This document shows positions 1 through 11,589 of a stretch of DNA of 64,000 bases, piece after piece. The stretch lies in contig JAGFNQ010005193.1 in the NCBI GenBank assembly GCA_024364735.1, positions 372,001-436,000 on the forward strand. The letters are read 5' to 3'. The notes under the pieces are model-generated. The model saw only the letters and a list, made by a program, of their open reading frames with translations. It had not been told where the DNA came from and did not search any database. The DNA comes from Boesenbergia rotunda. Its lineage: Eukaryota > Streptophyta > Magnoliopsida > Zingiberales > Zingiberaceae. Made by a program: the position numbers and the translations under genes. Each line of letters begins with the position of its first letter. Positions within the stretch are counted from its first letter, which is position 1.

Positions 1-1040
1 CGCAGAGTAGCTTCAGTTTTCTCCAGTTTTCATCGTTTTCACATCTGTTTTCTTTCCCGATCGCGTGCGGCCGCATCAACATCTAGTTCTTGTCGAGATT
101 TCGGATCATAGAGGTAATCTACTTGTTCAGTTTGCTAATCGGTTGTGTTTTTGGAAGCTTAGGTGAGGGTGTCGCCGAAGCTCTGTTTTCATCGATTGAT
201 CCACTGCCGATCGCTGGATTTCCATCGTCCAGAGATCTGTCGACGCTTCAGAGGGGTTCTCGGAAGCATTTGAGGGTTTTCTGAGCATCGATCGTCATCC
301 AGTCGATCGAAATGGAAGAGATCGCGCAGTGATTTCAGCTACTGATCGTTCGCTCCGATCGATCAGAGATTCATCTGATTGGTCATCAGTCCGATCAGAG
401 GAAGACCTGATCAGTCCAGTGACCGATCAGGAAGACCAACATGCACAAGTCAATTGCAGACTGATCCAGGGAATTTACTTTCATTGGTTTTTGAGTCAGA
501 GAGTTTCTAACTCAATCTTTGTGTGACGGCAAAGGGTAGTCTTGATTAGAAACTAATTTGGTATTTAATTTAGGATAAATTTTAGTTCCAAGCATTTACT
601 TTCTTCAATTGTTCAAGTTTGTTTCTATTACAGTTAAAGCCAAGTTTCTTAAGCAATGTTTGTTTTAGTTTTCATTGTCTTGTAATTCGTTTCTTGCAAT
701 TAGTTTCCTGCAATTAATTCCTGAATTTCAATTCCATTGTTTGAATTTAATTGCTTAGTTCTTCCAATAGGTTAAGAGTAGTTCTTGCAATTTCTTAAAT
801 CAGTTCTACTTAGTTAAGTCCATTTCGTTTCATGCTTTAGTTGAGTTTATTCTATTCTGTTCCGAATTGCTATTTCATTCCTTATGGCCAAAACCCCTCA
901 TTTTATCTAGAAAACCCAAATCTTCAAAGGACAAATAACTTTCATGCTCGAATTAAACACTCACAACTAGTCCTTGGAAAAATACAACCTGAGGCTCTTA
1001 TACTACATTTCCATTTTGTTAACTAAGGGTTTTCAGGTTA
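1..1040 (+). other. Unassigned sequence, possibly an old LTR-retrotransposon end
   Basis: No long reading frame or gene structure is visible. The first 450 bases are rich in GATC-type words, and the rest is T-rich with many short TTGCAATT-like repeats. The stretch around 970-1000, where 'TCCTTGGAAAAATAC' precedes an 'acctgaggctctt' segment, resembles leader sequence of Athila/Tat-type Ty3 elements from memory. No LTR boundary or TSD was found, so the assignment is weak. Confidence 0.25.
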
Positions 1041-2194
1041 TAAATATCTAAATTTGAGACTCATCCGTGACACCTGTTGTGGGTCCATCACTCACATAGG
1101 AACGGTGACAATTCAAGATTCGAATTATATTGTTACAAAGATAACTCAAGTGCGAGCATGATCTACATGCGTCAAATGCTAAACCGGTTGTGACAAAATT
1201 TATCTAAGTGAATCAACTAAAATTTTACCACTTGAATATTTTTTTTACTTCCTGCTAAGTATGTAACAAATATATTAATGTGTCGATTAATGATGAATCT
1301 ATAATTAACCAGACAATAATGATCGACATCAATGGCCAATGGCTGTCATTAAGCTTTAATATTGAATAGTTATTACTCTTATATTCAACATAGTTAAGGG
1401 TCAGAACTCCTATATATGGAGGCTATAATCATGAGCAAACAAACAGATAAGAAGCAATAGTAAAGAAATTTCATCCACCTTCGCCCCCTCATCTTCTCTT
1501 TCTTGTGCATTTCACTTGACATTTACTAGTGATAGCGTTCGGATACAAACTCAGCTCGCCGTGATCAATCCCGTGCTTGGTGGTGATCGTAGTATGCTAT
1601 TGTACTTTGAAAAACATATGTCCATCGTAATCTCGAAGCAACGGTAGAGGGGACGAATCTATTTTAAAGAAACTACGTCGACGCAATCCTCAACATCTCT
1701 TTCCTGACTAGGTGACCCACTCAGATTTGGTAGTCGAGCGTCTCAGCTAGCTCGACACTATACTTACCGACTCAGCAGTTTGGCACTCTGCCAAGTTAGA
1801 CTCTATGGCTCGGTACTCAGTCGACTCGGAGTCGACACTTGGCGACTCTACAGACTCAACAACTAGGCACTCAGGCGACTCGAACTTGACACTTGACGAC
1901 CTACTCAACTGACTTAGTCGATTCGACACTCGAAAACTCAACAGTTTGGCCGACTTAACAACTCGACCTACTTGGGTCTTGGTAGCTGATAAGCATCATT
2001 TTGATATGATATTTTAACTTTTATTCTCTTGATTTTAATCCAACCGCGTGTTTAAATTCACATTTATACTATATTTTACGATTTAAAATTCATTTTGAGT
2101 TTTATCTTATATTTGTGGAATTATTACTGATTATTTGAATATGGTCTTTATAAGTAATAAAAAAATAATGATGAATCAGATAATAGTTAAATCT
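1041..2194. other. Intergenic sequence with a CGACTC-rich simple region
   Basis: No gene is recognised. Positions 1690-1975 are built of loosely repeated words such as gactcg, cgacac and actcag, giving a degenerate low-complexity block. Reading frames across it are Ser/Glu-rich and look like products of the repetition. The remainder is ordinary AT-rich sequence. Confidence 0.4.
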
Positions 2195-2380
2195 GAGATG
2201 GACTAATCCCACTCTATAGAAGTTTCTGAATGGGACGCAAACTCTGGGATGTTAAGTTTCTGGACCGCCCGCTACGAAGGCTTCCCGATTTATCCTGATA
2301 GTTAATGGGAAATTTTTATGAGATCAGATTGGTACCAGACGACCTGAAATTCGATGTTACCCAATCTAGTTAATTTTTTT
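2195..2380 (+). mobile_element. SINE family 1, diverged copy 1
   Basis: The segment aligns by eye with the bodies of the copies at 26496, 35633 and 41247. All share the order aatggg(a/g)cg, a 'gggatgttaagtttctgga' like block, 'ccgccc', 'cttcccgatttatcc' and a T-rich 3' tail. The tRNA-like head with its B box is not recognisable here, so this copy is 5'-truncated or strongly diverged. No TSD was found. Confidence 0.55.
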
Positions 2381-2883
2381 TTCTTTTACAATGGTTGCCG
2401 ACCTCCATTAATGGCCACATTCTCAAAACGACCCTAACATTCATCCCTTTTCGTAATGGCTGATGTTCGTTATTACTTATGCCCTTCATCGCCAATCCCC
2501 CTTCCTAAAATAATTTATCTTCAAGTTAAGTCTTCGCCCACACAAACATACTTGACCTTCCCCAGGCCTGAATCTTGGGTGCCGAGCATCAAACGATCTA
2601 AAGATCTTACACACTCAAGTCTCGAGCGCCGAGCATCATTTGATCTCAAGTTCTAACCTACTCATGACCCAAGTGTCGAACTCCACATCCTCCTCCTTCT
2701 AGGCCTGGCCTGATCGGGCCCATCCTTCGGCCCGACCCACATATCCTAGTCCGTCAAGCTTCCTGACTTTCTCGATCACGGATTATTACAGATGTATCAT
2801 CAGTCGCCTCTTGCGCAAGTCAGACAGTAATGTACCAACCAAGTCAATAATGAAATTTAAACGGACTTGTATTTAGCAGATCC
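2381..2883. other. No feature recognised
   Basis: Intergenic sequence with short open frames only. It contains scattered CTCGAGCGCCGAGCATC-like words that are partly repeated at 2580-2640, but no defined element. It ends at the GATCC target duplication (2879-2883) of the solo LTR that follows. Confidence 0.4.
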
Positions 2884-3875
2884 TGTTGGAGGTTTTTTCC
2901 GAGATTTTATACTAAATTGAAATTACAAAACAATTTCAACTTATCTCTGTTGAGTGGCCGAGTTGAAAACCGAAGCTGCCGAGTGAGATCCGAGTGGCCG
3001 AGTGAGGTCCGAGTGGAATCTCCCGACCCGAGCAGGATTTCCCGAGTGGCCGAGTGAGATCCGAGTGAAATCTCCCGAGCAGCCGAGTGAGCTCCCGAAT
3101 GAAGTTTCCCGAGCGACCGAGTGAGCTCCCGAATGAAGTTTCCCGAGCGGCCGAGTGAGCTCCCGAGTGGCCGAGTGAGCTCCCGAATGACCGAGAGAGG
3201 TTTCCAAGTGGAGTTTCCCGACCGGGATCTCCCGAACAGCAGTAGGACGTCTCCCGACCGGGGAGTTGCTGAGGCCTGCGCAGCGCAGTTTCCTTGAAAC
3301 AGATTCGTCCTCCTCCGGCGGTGCTTCGAGGCTCAGATGGACTTCCGTCTCTCAGGATACAACAGCAGACCACGGGCACAACGGAGCACGCGTTGCTCGT
3401 GGCGAACTGAGGAGGTACCCGACTGCTATCAGCGGAGTCGGGAGCGAGGTGGAGTGGAGAAGAATTTCGCACTGCGTCTCTGCCTGTGCATCTCTTCCTT
3501 TGCTCTCGGTCACGGCCTCCTTTTATAGGCTCAGACCTCGCAGTATTAAATGACGAATTAATCGTCATTTAATGACATTTGCACCCGAGTTCACTTGGTT
3601 TAGTACAAATCCGGGCCCTGGATTTGCACCCCCCCTGCGCACCCACGCGTGAGAGAGAGCCTCTCCCCTAGCATTTGTTCACAACTACCATGCTTGTGAT
3701 ACAATATAAACCAAATATTTTGCCTTAAATTCCCAATGTGGGACTAAAGCCCCCCCTCTCAAGGGGGCCCTTTTATTCTCCTCCTCACTTTCTACTCAAG
3801 AGAAAGTAACAATGTGTGACTAAAAGTCTCTCCACCTCTTTTCCATTCACACCATATATCCTAAGATATATAACA
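2884..3875 (-). mobile_element. Solo LTR, about 1 kb, TSD GATCC
   Basis: The 992-bp unit starts TGTTGGAGG and ends ATATATAACA, so the ends are TGTT...AACA. It is flanked by GATCC at 2879-2883 and 3876-3880. No internal retroelement sequence is attached, so it is a solo LTR left by recombination. A TATA box reading CCTATAAAA on the minus strand (3521-3527) gives the transcriptional direction. In that direction the region behind the promoter is GC-rich and ends in the GAGTGGCCGAGTGAG repeats. The superfamily cannot be told from the LTR alone. Confidence 0.85.
2950..3235. repeat. Degenerate tandem repeats inside the solo LTR
   Basis: Units based on 'gagtggccgagtgag' alternating with '(a/c)tcccgaatgaagtttccc' recur about eight times with variable spacing. 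The long open frames through this stretch, on both strands, are products of the repetition and are not treated as genes. Confidence 0.7.
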
Positions 3876-4265
3876 GATCCATCGGAGCAACAATCCGAAC
3901 CCAAAGTATCCTCAACTTGCCTTATTACTTTCACTTTACTATTATAAATTTCTACCCTTTGATCCCCTCAAGATCCACACCTACTGGGCCACCGTTTACC
4001 CTTCCCCGCGTACTCACACTCTTCTTCTCTTCAAATACCAAATACCCTAACCATTTTTCCCTTCACAACTCCTTGGCCAGCTTACGACCTTCATATCCCC
4101 CTTAGCAACTATCTCTCTTCTCTCCAGTAAGTATCCTCCCTTCATTCAAGCTTTTTGCTCTTCTGACATAGCATCCGCAAGCATACCCTTTTCTTCGCAC
4201 ACTATATCCCGAAGACCCAAACCTCCTCCGTAAACGCTCGTTGGTTCGAAACCGTCCAAATCTGC

Positions 4266-5570
4266 TTGACTCTATCACACTCTTTTACTGTGCACAACGA
4301 TGAATACATCGTCGAAGGGGTCAAACTGATCCTTCCAAAGTCCACCGATCACCCTCATCGGCCTCCTTCTAACATTGTGTCCTTCGTCGATCAGTTTGAG
4401 AGAGGACTTCGCATCTCTTCTGCCTGCAGTCATATCATCACTGATTTCGACCTAGCTCACGTATAATTCGGTCGGCCAGTCTGACACTACATAAAGATAT
4501 GTCAAGGCCAAAGGACACAGATAGATCAATATAGTTGGCTGGACTAGGGGTCTGAGGCCCACTCGGGCCGAATCACCCGATTGACCGGCCAGTAACCTGA
4601 CTTGGTCTCACCTGGAAAACGTCGAGTATCCGACTCCGTCCATCACCCGATACGCATGCTATATTAGCCCCTAGCGAGAGATATCAACTGCCGAGCCAAG
4701 GTCGTCCGGGCAACATCCGTTTGACATCCAGTCGGCGGTCTCCCTGTGCCCTAACCACACGACCCTGGAACGAGTCGGATTGGCCAAGTCTGAGCGCTCC
4801 TTGACTCGAGGAGTACCCTATTCCAATCTAGGAGGTATTGGTTGCGCGGCCATATTTCACTTGGGGCGGTCGATCAATGCTCCAGCTCGGGATTTGTCAT
4901 TTTCCTAATGAACACCCACTCTCTGACATTATACTGGCAAAAGTGGTACGAGTGTCGGCGCAGACCTGACACCATTCGTGTCCGAATCATGAATATCCCG
5001 CTGACACAATAGTTTTCTGACATACCCTGACACTCCGTACCACGACAATACCTGCTTGTGTCAGACTGGGCGGCGCCGGTCGACATCAGTCGGCGAGCTG
5101 ACAATGCCTTTGATCCTGTTCCCGCATAAGACAAAAGAGTCGAAGACGCGGGCATAAGCTGTCAGCTCTCTCGACTATATAAGATCCTTCGCATTTCGCA
5201 CGCAGGTACGTGCGATAAATTTTTTGCTATAGTTCTTCAATTTTTATTCCTTTCATCGGAGACTGACTTGATCGTCGGAATATCTTGTTGGGGATTCTTC
5301 CCAGCCGGTTGCTGATGGTTGTTTTTCTCGAAGATCGGAGCCAGCATCAGCGGTGCTCCCACCTCGCTCTTGAGAGTCCACCTCACTCTGTGACAGGATG
5401 AATCATCTTCAAAATACTCCTAAACCAATTTGCTCCCAACTCTTTCCACATTTTCGTTGGTATCATCATCGTTTTTAAACATCTCCGCCTTCCCTATCCT
5501 CTTTCATTGCCTATACCAACTAAAAATGACTGAACTGGGAGTCTTATACTTCATGGCTAGTTCCCACAAT
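4266..5570 (+). pseudogene. Decayed gag-like ORF split by a solo LTR
   Basis: Two open segments read as one protein once the solo LTR at 4440-5401 is taken out. The left part (4266-4439) includes the residues VSFVDQFERGLRIS and ends in two Ile codons. The right part resumes at 5402 with two Ile codons and reads FKILLNQFAPNSFHIFVG, then shifts frame near 5530. The pattern (a 'F..QF..GLR' block followed by 'Q.APN.w...vg') resembles the N-terminal domain of plant Ty3-type gag or transposon proteins, from memory. Frame disruption and the insertion make it non-functional. The sequence back to 3881 may belong to the same old element, but I cannot support it. Confidence 0.45.
4440..5401 (+). mobile_element. 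Solo LTR, 0.95-kb family, copy 1
   Basis: This is the same family as the LTR pieces at 13106-13180 and 22693-23564; matching blocks run through 'tagctcacgtata', 'gtctgacac', the TATATAAG promoter and the 'gggagtccacct'-like end. ATCATC flanks it on both sides (4434-4439 and 5402-5407). Two extra bases precede the expected TG start at 4442. The duplicated ATCATC are in-frame Ile codons of the interrupted gag-like ORF, which supports insertion there. The TATA box at about 5174 puts the LTR on the plus strand. No internal region is present. Confidence 0.7.
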
Positions 5571-6529
5571 CAAAACTTAACTGACATGCCCTCCTCCTTA
5601 TTGACCATCCCTCCTGAGGCCGTTCCCCCCTACCGCACCCTTCAACCCTTCAACCGGCCTCACTCCATATTTATTTGGAACCTCTTCCTCTCTCCTGATC
5701 GGCTCAACAAAATTAGCCTTGTCTGTGCCTATAGACTCTGCTCTCATAACTAATCCATATATCACCCATCAAACCTGGCACCCACAATTCTCCTGCCCGA
5801 CCCGACCTTGACATGACCTGACACTTTACATGCACATATCCGATTATCGCTTGGAAACCATTGGATGTGGCCCCGAATCAAATTATACCCTGGGGGCACG
5901 GTGAATCCGTCGGAGATCGTGCATGTAAGATGTCACGTCATTCACTATGATTTTCACTCTCCCATTTTCACTCTCCCAATTATTATTCTATATAAATGGC
6001 CAAGGCAATAGAGAGAAGGGTTGGCTGTTGTTTTCCTTTTCTTGCCAGAGAAGAGCATCCTTTTGCTGAGGGATTTGGTTCTTGAACATTGAAGGGGGGG
6101 TTTGATCTTGTGATTGCTCTTCTGATAACATGTACGAAGAACAAGATCTGAAAACAAATGCTGTAAGTTTTTTACAATTTTTCAAGTACAAAGAACAAGA
6201 TCTGAAAACAAATGCTGTAAGTGTTTACAATTTTTCATGTATTTCATTCATTAGAATCAATACTACAACTCTTCCATCAGGACCTGAAATCCCAATTCTG
6301 CCACGATCTCAATTCGGTAAGATTTGCATTTTGCAGCACCATGATCAAAACCTCTTCCCATGCTCTTCTAACAATTTTTTCCCCCAGGCATTGGCTAGCC
6401 AACGGGATTTCTTCATCCCTTCAAGATGTAACCGGACCCAATCTGCGGCTCGGGATGCCAGCCTACATACCTAGATAACGCAACCAACCCAAGAGCTATC
6501 TAGGCGAAAATCATGAGAGGCCAAATGAA
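5571..6529. other. Unassigned sequence with a 54-bp tandem duplication
   Basis: No gene is recognised. From 6137 a block starting 'aagaacaagatctgaaaac' is repeated at 6191 (period 54 bp). The first copy reads through a GTAAG-like word that could resemble a splice donor, but no exon context supports it. Confidence 0.4.
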
Positions 6530-6880
6530 AAACCATAGAGGCCACGATATAATGGAGTCCCAGGACCAAGCTTTGGCTCGTGCTGACTCCCTGCAACAGG
6601 AATTAGACGCTTGCAAAACCTAACTGGCGCAGGCTGTCGAGGGGCAGAAACAAAAGGACATACAAATCCAGATTCTGAAAAAGAAAGTGGAGGTTGGGGC
6701 CTTAGGCAAGACTGGATAATTCACTCCCTAGAGAAACGAAATCGAGACGACTCCTAAGCTCTAGAAGCCGAGCAGAAATTACGAGCTTATCAGCACCGCT
6801 CTTCCCAGAGTCTACCCAACTCTCGAACATCAAATCGGTGGCAACCGAAATATCCCGCCGCATTCGAAAGTATATGTGCA
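6530..6880 (+). pseudogene. Coiled-coil retroelement-like remnant
   Basis: One plus-strand frame, with a few stops, reads ALARADSLQQELDACKT, then LAQAVEGQKQKD and later Glu/Lys/Arg-rich stretches. This is the heptad-type composition expected of a coiled coil. It may be the C-terminal half of the same decayed gag-like protein as at 4266-5570. Several stops and frame changes rule out a working gene, and the family assignment is inference. Confidence 0.3.
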
Positions 6881-7656
6881 ACGTATCATAATTGCAAATT
6901 TAAATGATAAGTCGATATTTCCAAGATCTAATCAAGAAATATGCTTTCATCTTGAATTGTTAGACATCGAATATCTTGTTTCTTTCGGTACAGAATTGTT
7001 AGCATATTTTTACAATTGAGCATGTGATGGTCATAGGATACCCAACTAGTGAAGTATCCGTGAATCCATAGTTATTGCTAATGGATCTTTATTTATTCAA
7101 ATGTAAACTGCAGTTTGAAGAAATCCATCTTATCGCGCAGTGCATGAAAGGTCAGAACTTATTTTCCATATTGCAGGTTATTAGGTGTGAAGAGATGGCA
7201 AGTGTCTATTGGCTCTGGCTCAAAATCCAGGGAAAAGGTTGTGCTTGTGCAAGAGGTAACTCTACAGAACGTCCTTGATGCCCTTAACAAGGCGTGGAAA
7301 TGTGACTAGACATGGAACTGAATTATCGAGTGACACTGGGGATTGTACCACACTTTTGGTTTGTTAACTAAGTCATAGAGGACTTGTTTGGTTAAATGTC
7401 AAATTAATGTCAAATAGAAAACGTATGCGGGAAGATAGAACTAGTTATCTTTCATCCAGTTCAGTCCTCGTCGATTGATAAAGAATGAACATATTATTTT
7501 CATCCATTAAACACACAATCATGTGCCCCATTAGGCCAAATAAACTACTAACTACTTGTCTTGCGAGCACGGGAATTTAGGAGAAAAAGTTTTTTTTAAT
7601 GAAGTGATTTGGAAACATTAATTAAATAAAAAAAAGTTAATATGTGATATTACAGT
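6881..7656. other. No feature recognised
   Basis: AT-rich intergenic sequence with short random frames. There is no repeat, RNA gene or coding exon that I can support. Confidence 0.4.
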
Positions 7657-8263
7657 TAATTGGAGAAAACTCCCCAATTCTAAATTGGTCTTTGCATGTA
7701 CTCTCCACTTGATAAATTTTTTGCATTCACTCCCTAATAGATTGAGGATAAAAGAGTGAAAATTCAGTATACATTGTAAATATTTGAGTATAAATTATTT
7801 GAAATTAAGTACTAATTTAGAAAATTTAAGTATATAATTTTGATGATTCCTCATGTGAAAAGTGATTCCTCGTGTGAAAAGTTTGATGTGGTAGATGGAA
7901 CTTCATATACTCAAATTTTTAAATTTTATATTTAAATTTCTTCAAATAATATTCAATCTAAATTAATTCATACTTAAATTTTTATAATATATACTGAAAT
8001 TTTTACTATATATTGAAACGATAAATACTCAAAAAATTTTAAATAATACTCAAATTTCTTAAATTAGTACTTAATCTCAAACAATTTATACTCAAATCTT
8101 TACAATATATACTGAATTTTTACTCTTTTATACTAATAAAAAAATAACATACAAAACTGTCTTGTCAATCCCATCAAAAAGTGTATGCAAAGGAATTTTC
8201 GAATAGAGACTGAATGCAAAGATGAGTTTAAGATTGAGGAGTTTTTTCAAATTTTTTCAATTA
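7657..8263. mobile_element. Inverted-repeat MITE behind the sugar carrier gene
   Basis: The left end (TTAATTGG...AACTCCcCAATtcTAAA...TCTTTGCAT) and the reverse complement of the right end (TTAATTG...AACTCCtCAATctTAAA...TCTTTGCAT) match over roughly 60 bp with gaps. The interior is also palindromic, with paired 'atactcaaattt' and 'agtaaaaattcagtata' motifs facing each other. There is no coding capacity. The ends overlap TTA, compatible with a PIF/Harbinger-type TSD, but the exact border is uncertain. The right end is only about 33 bp past the stop codon of the sugar carrier, so it probably supplies that gene's 3' UTR. Confidence 0.65.
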
Positions 8264-8295
8264 AACATTGATAATTTGGATATGTTATTTTATGA

Positions 8296-9886
8296 TTACG
8301 ACAGTAATTTATTATGATAGTGCCTCATGTCATTTGTCGGCAGGAATCGGCGCCAGTACCAGTGTCGCGCCCATAGCTCCGGCATGGCCTCGAGGGGCAC
8401 CCCCTTCGTCTCCGGCAGGAAAACGGCCACGAACGCCGTCATGACGCTAACCCAGGCGGCGTAGAAGATGAAGGTGCCGGCCTTGAGACGACAGAGCATG
8501 GCTAGGAAGATCTGCGCCTGCAGGAATGTTACCCCTAGGTTGACGGCGACGCTGATGCTCTGCCCCGCCGACCGCACCTCTACCGGGAAGATCTCGCCGG
8601 GGACGATCCAACTCAGCGGACCCCATGACCACCCGAAACCAGCCGAGTACGTGCACAACAGCACCAGCACCGCCACTGCGTGCCCCCGCGACAGCGCTGC
8701 CCGCCCGGCGGCTCCGAGTATCCATGCCACCGCCACCTTATGAAGTTAATTGAAGCGGATTAGTAAAAAAAAAAGAGCACGAGAACACTTAGAATTAAAA
8801 TACCTGAGAGAGGATCATCTGGGCGCCGCCTGTCATGAAGAGGAGCTTGCGGCCGTAGCGGTCGACGACAATGGAGGAGACGAGGAGGGACACCAGATTG
8901 ACGAGTCCAAGAATGACAGCGCTGATGAGCGCTGTGTCGCTTCCAAACCCTACGGTCCGGAACAGAACCGGCGAGAAGAAGGCGATTACGATCACCCCCG
9001 TAAGCTGCTGAAACAGAGGAATAGCCACAGCCATCACCAGGTACGGACGGTACCGCCGCGTTGCTATCCGCCTGAACGCCCCCTGCGCCATCTCGGCTGA
9101 GTCGCGGACGGCCCGCTCGAGGGCTTTGAGCTCTGCGTCCGCATCGCCGCCGCGGACGCGGCGAAGCGCCACGCTCGCGTCGTCGATCCTGCCGCGCGCG
9201 ACAAGGCTGCTAGGAGTGTCCGAGATGAGTAGGGAGAAGATGAAGATGGCAGCGGCGGGGACGGCGGCGAGGCCAAGCGAAAGGCGCCACCCCCAGGCGC
9301 CAACGTGGGAGGCGCCGTAGTTGGTGAGGTTGGCCACCACCACTCCGACAGCAATGAACAACTGGAACCCGGCGGTGAAGGCGCCTCGCCACCTCGCCGG
9401 CGCCGTCTCCGCCAGGTACACCGGAGTCGCCTGGTTGGTGAAACCCACACCGAAGCCGAGCAGTATCCGCCCCAAGATAAGCATCTCCACGTTGACCGCC
9501 GCAGCATTGATGATGGAGCCGACAAAGAAGGTGGCCCCTCCGAGCAGCATCACCTTCTGCCTTCCCACGGCCCGGGTGAGCCTCCCGGCGGCCAGCGATG
9601 CTGCCAGGCCGGCTACGTACAAAGACGACGTGAACGCCGTTAGCAACTGGCTGTCGTACACGCAGTACTCGTCTGACTGCTCCGCCGCCATCCGCCGCAA
9701 AATCCCGGGAAAGAACTGCTTCAGAAACGATTCCATGGCTGTGACGCCACCTGAAATCCCGATGTCGTATCCAAAAATTAGGCCGCCGGAGGCGGCCATG
9801 AGGCAGGTGACGATCACAGAACTTGTTAATTTACCTCCATAATCATCAGCCGGTCCCTGATCAAGGGTGAATCCTCCTCCGGCCAT
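8296..9886 (-). CDS. STP/MST-type hexose:H+ symporter (two exons)
   Basis: Plasma-membrane monosaccharide importer of the major facilitator superfamily. Exon 1 is 9886-8804 (361 codons), exon 2 is 8736-8296, and a 67-bp GT-AG intron (8803-8737) interrupts in phase 0. The joined protein is 507 aa, normal for STPs. Visible hallmarks are GYDIGISGG (40-48, Asp41), GRILLGFGVGF (139-149), WRGAF and GFQLFI (Gln175), FQQLTG (292-297), Asn330, VDRYGRK (341-347), WSWGPLSWIVP (397-407) and PETKG (469-473). Cys75 and Cys443 match the pair forming the lid disulphide in STP10. Two residues differ from the family pattern: Ile299 stands where STPs have a sugar-binding Asn (LTGINVI in the family, LTGVIVI here), and VPGE replaces VPSE. 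The start is chosen because MAGGGF opens the conserved N-terminus. Plant STPs take up apoplastic hexoses in sink or stressed tissue; the substrate here is uncertain. Confidence 0.93.
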
Positions 9887-10104
9887 CTCCTGCTGTGATC
9901 TGCTCTTTTGTTCGACTGGAATAAGGGAAAGTTGTGGTGCTTGAGGAATTATTGAATGAAATGAGTGAGGAGGTAGTTTTTTTCCCCTTAAGTCTCGCGT
10001 TTCCGGACAGGACAGCTCAGCAGTTGTCCTATATGAGAATCGAACGGTGTAGGATCAATCATGGTTCCTCTGACAGCTGCCCCAGTAGAGTGAGTCAGAA
10101 GAGA
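9887..10104 (-). other. 5' flank of the sugar carrier gene
   Basis: The probable promoter and 5' UTR lie here on the minus strand. I see pyrimidine-rich sequence but no convincing TATA box within 200 bp of the start codon. Confidence 0.35.
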
Positions 10105-10990
10105 ATGTAGAATATAAAATTTTATATTTTAAGCGCTTTAACTTTATTAATTATTTTTCTGGACTCCACTGAATTTTATAATCTACTACTCCGGTACACT
10201 CTTATCATTTATAAATTTTTTTTCATGCGTTAATATACTTTAATTGATGTGGTAAGTTAATTCGTAAAAAAAATAAATTATAAAAATTATTAATTTAGAT
10301 ATTATAATTAACACGCGAAGAGATTGAATATATTATTTTTATCAAATTTTAATTTTTAATATTTAAAATGATAATATTTAAATATTAATCATCTCGATAG
10401 GACGACCTACTTGAATTGTATGCTCGTAAGTCGTATGGTCTCCCTTGTAAATATTATTTGATGTGGATTTTAAGTTAACGATTTAAATTAAGATCACACG
10501 ATGAATTTTGACTCAATTAATAGGGAGTTTGAATGGTATTTTTTCGGACTTAATCAAGGGATTATACGATAGTATCCGACTTTTCAAATCGGTCTGATCT
10601 TCCGAATCAGTCTGACTTTTCTAGCCGTCAAGTTACCGACCTACAGATCATTCGAGCCTTCGACAAGCATATACAATTTTATATTTTAATTGTTTTAAAT
10701 TTATTAATTATTTTTCTGAATTCCATTTAATTTTATAGTATAACTACTACTCCAATCCACTCAGGCTTCTATAAGTTTTTTTCCCGACGCTAATGTACTT
10801 TGATTGTAAGCTCGGAGTGTCCCCTTATGATTATTATTTGAGGTGAATGGTAAGTATGGGTATATCAGGTGGATTCTTGATCCAGTTAATAGGGAGTTTG
10901 GATGATATTTTTTGGGACTTAGTCAATATAGGAGTTATGTGGTAATATCTGACCTTCTGAGCCAATCTGACTAGTAACTATGGGTTCAAA
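10105..10990. repeat. AT-rich block present as two diverged direct copies
   Basis: Around 10117-10260 and 10672-10810 the order 'attttatattttaa', 'tttattaattatttttctg', 'attccat', 'ctactactcc' and 'cgctaatgtactttgatt' is shared. A second shared block lies at 10440-10610 and 10820-10980 ('ttaatagggagtttg', 'gatattttttggga'). The two halves are a diverged direct duplication of roughly 550 bp. No coding sequence is present. Confidence 0.6.
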
Positions 10991-11440
10991 CAAATCGAGC
11001 TAGTTTTTCGAGTTCGTTCGAAAAATATTAAATTCGTATTTAAAATTATCAAATTCGAGCCGAACTCATTATTCGAATATTTTTTCAAGTTGAATTCGAA
11101 CGTATACTATTTTGTTCGATTGTTCACAAGTCCGCTTGCGAGCCGAACTCGAATCAAATTTTAATTATTTTTATATAATTTTTATTTCAATATATTCAAA
11201 TAAAAGTTTGAATAATTCAAATCGAATTTAAATTTAAATTATTTCTAACTATAGTTTGAATATGTTCGAATCAAAGTTCCAACAATTTGAATTGAACTCA
11301 GGTTCGAATTTTATTTCGAATTGATCTCGAAGTAAAATTGTGTATTGTTGAAATATATAGAAATATATATTTCGAATTTAAATATCAATATTTTAAATTA
11401 TTCAACTCGATTCGATTCGTTTGCACCCTTACAGTCAACC
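10978..11440. mobile_element. TTCGAA-rich MITE-like element
   Basis: The left end reads GGGTTCAAACAAATCGAG and the reverse complement of the right end reads GGGTGCAAACGAATCGA. The body is made of facing 'cgaattc', 'ttcgaa' and 'gagctcg'-like words. This organisation (GGGTGYAAAYGA termini, AT-rich, no ORF) fits a non-autonomous DNA transposon. A related element occupies 41618-42270. The superfamily is not proven. Confidence 0.55.
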
Positions 11441-11589
11441 CATCAAGTTGCCATCGGGTAAACCTTCCCGAGCTCCTCACATGCGGCAGTTACAAAAAAC
11501 AATTGATATCACAGTGACAATAATCCCCCTTAATGATAAAGATAAGGACGAAGATTAGGTAAACGAAAGAGAAGACGGGTTCGAACATA

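Noticed and set aside
2936..3568. 210-codon minus-strand frame as a gene
   Set aside because: It runs through the tandem GAGTGGCCGAGTGAG repeats of a solo LTR, and overlapping frames exist on both strands.
8447..9842. Additional ORFs overlapping the sugar carrier exons
   Set aside because: They are other-frame shadows of GC-rich exons; only the joined minus-strand frame has the family motifs.
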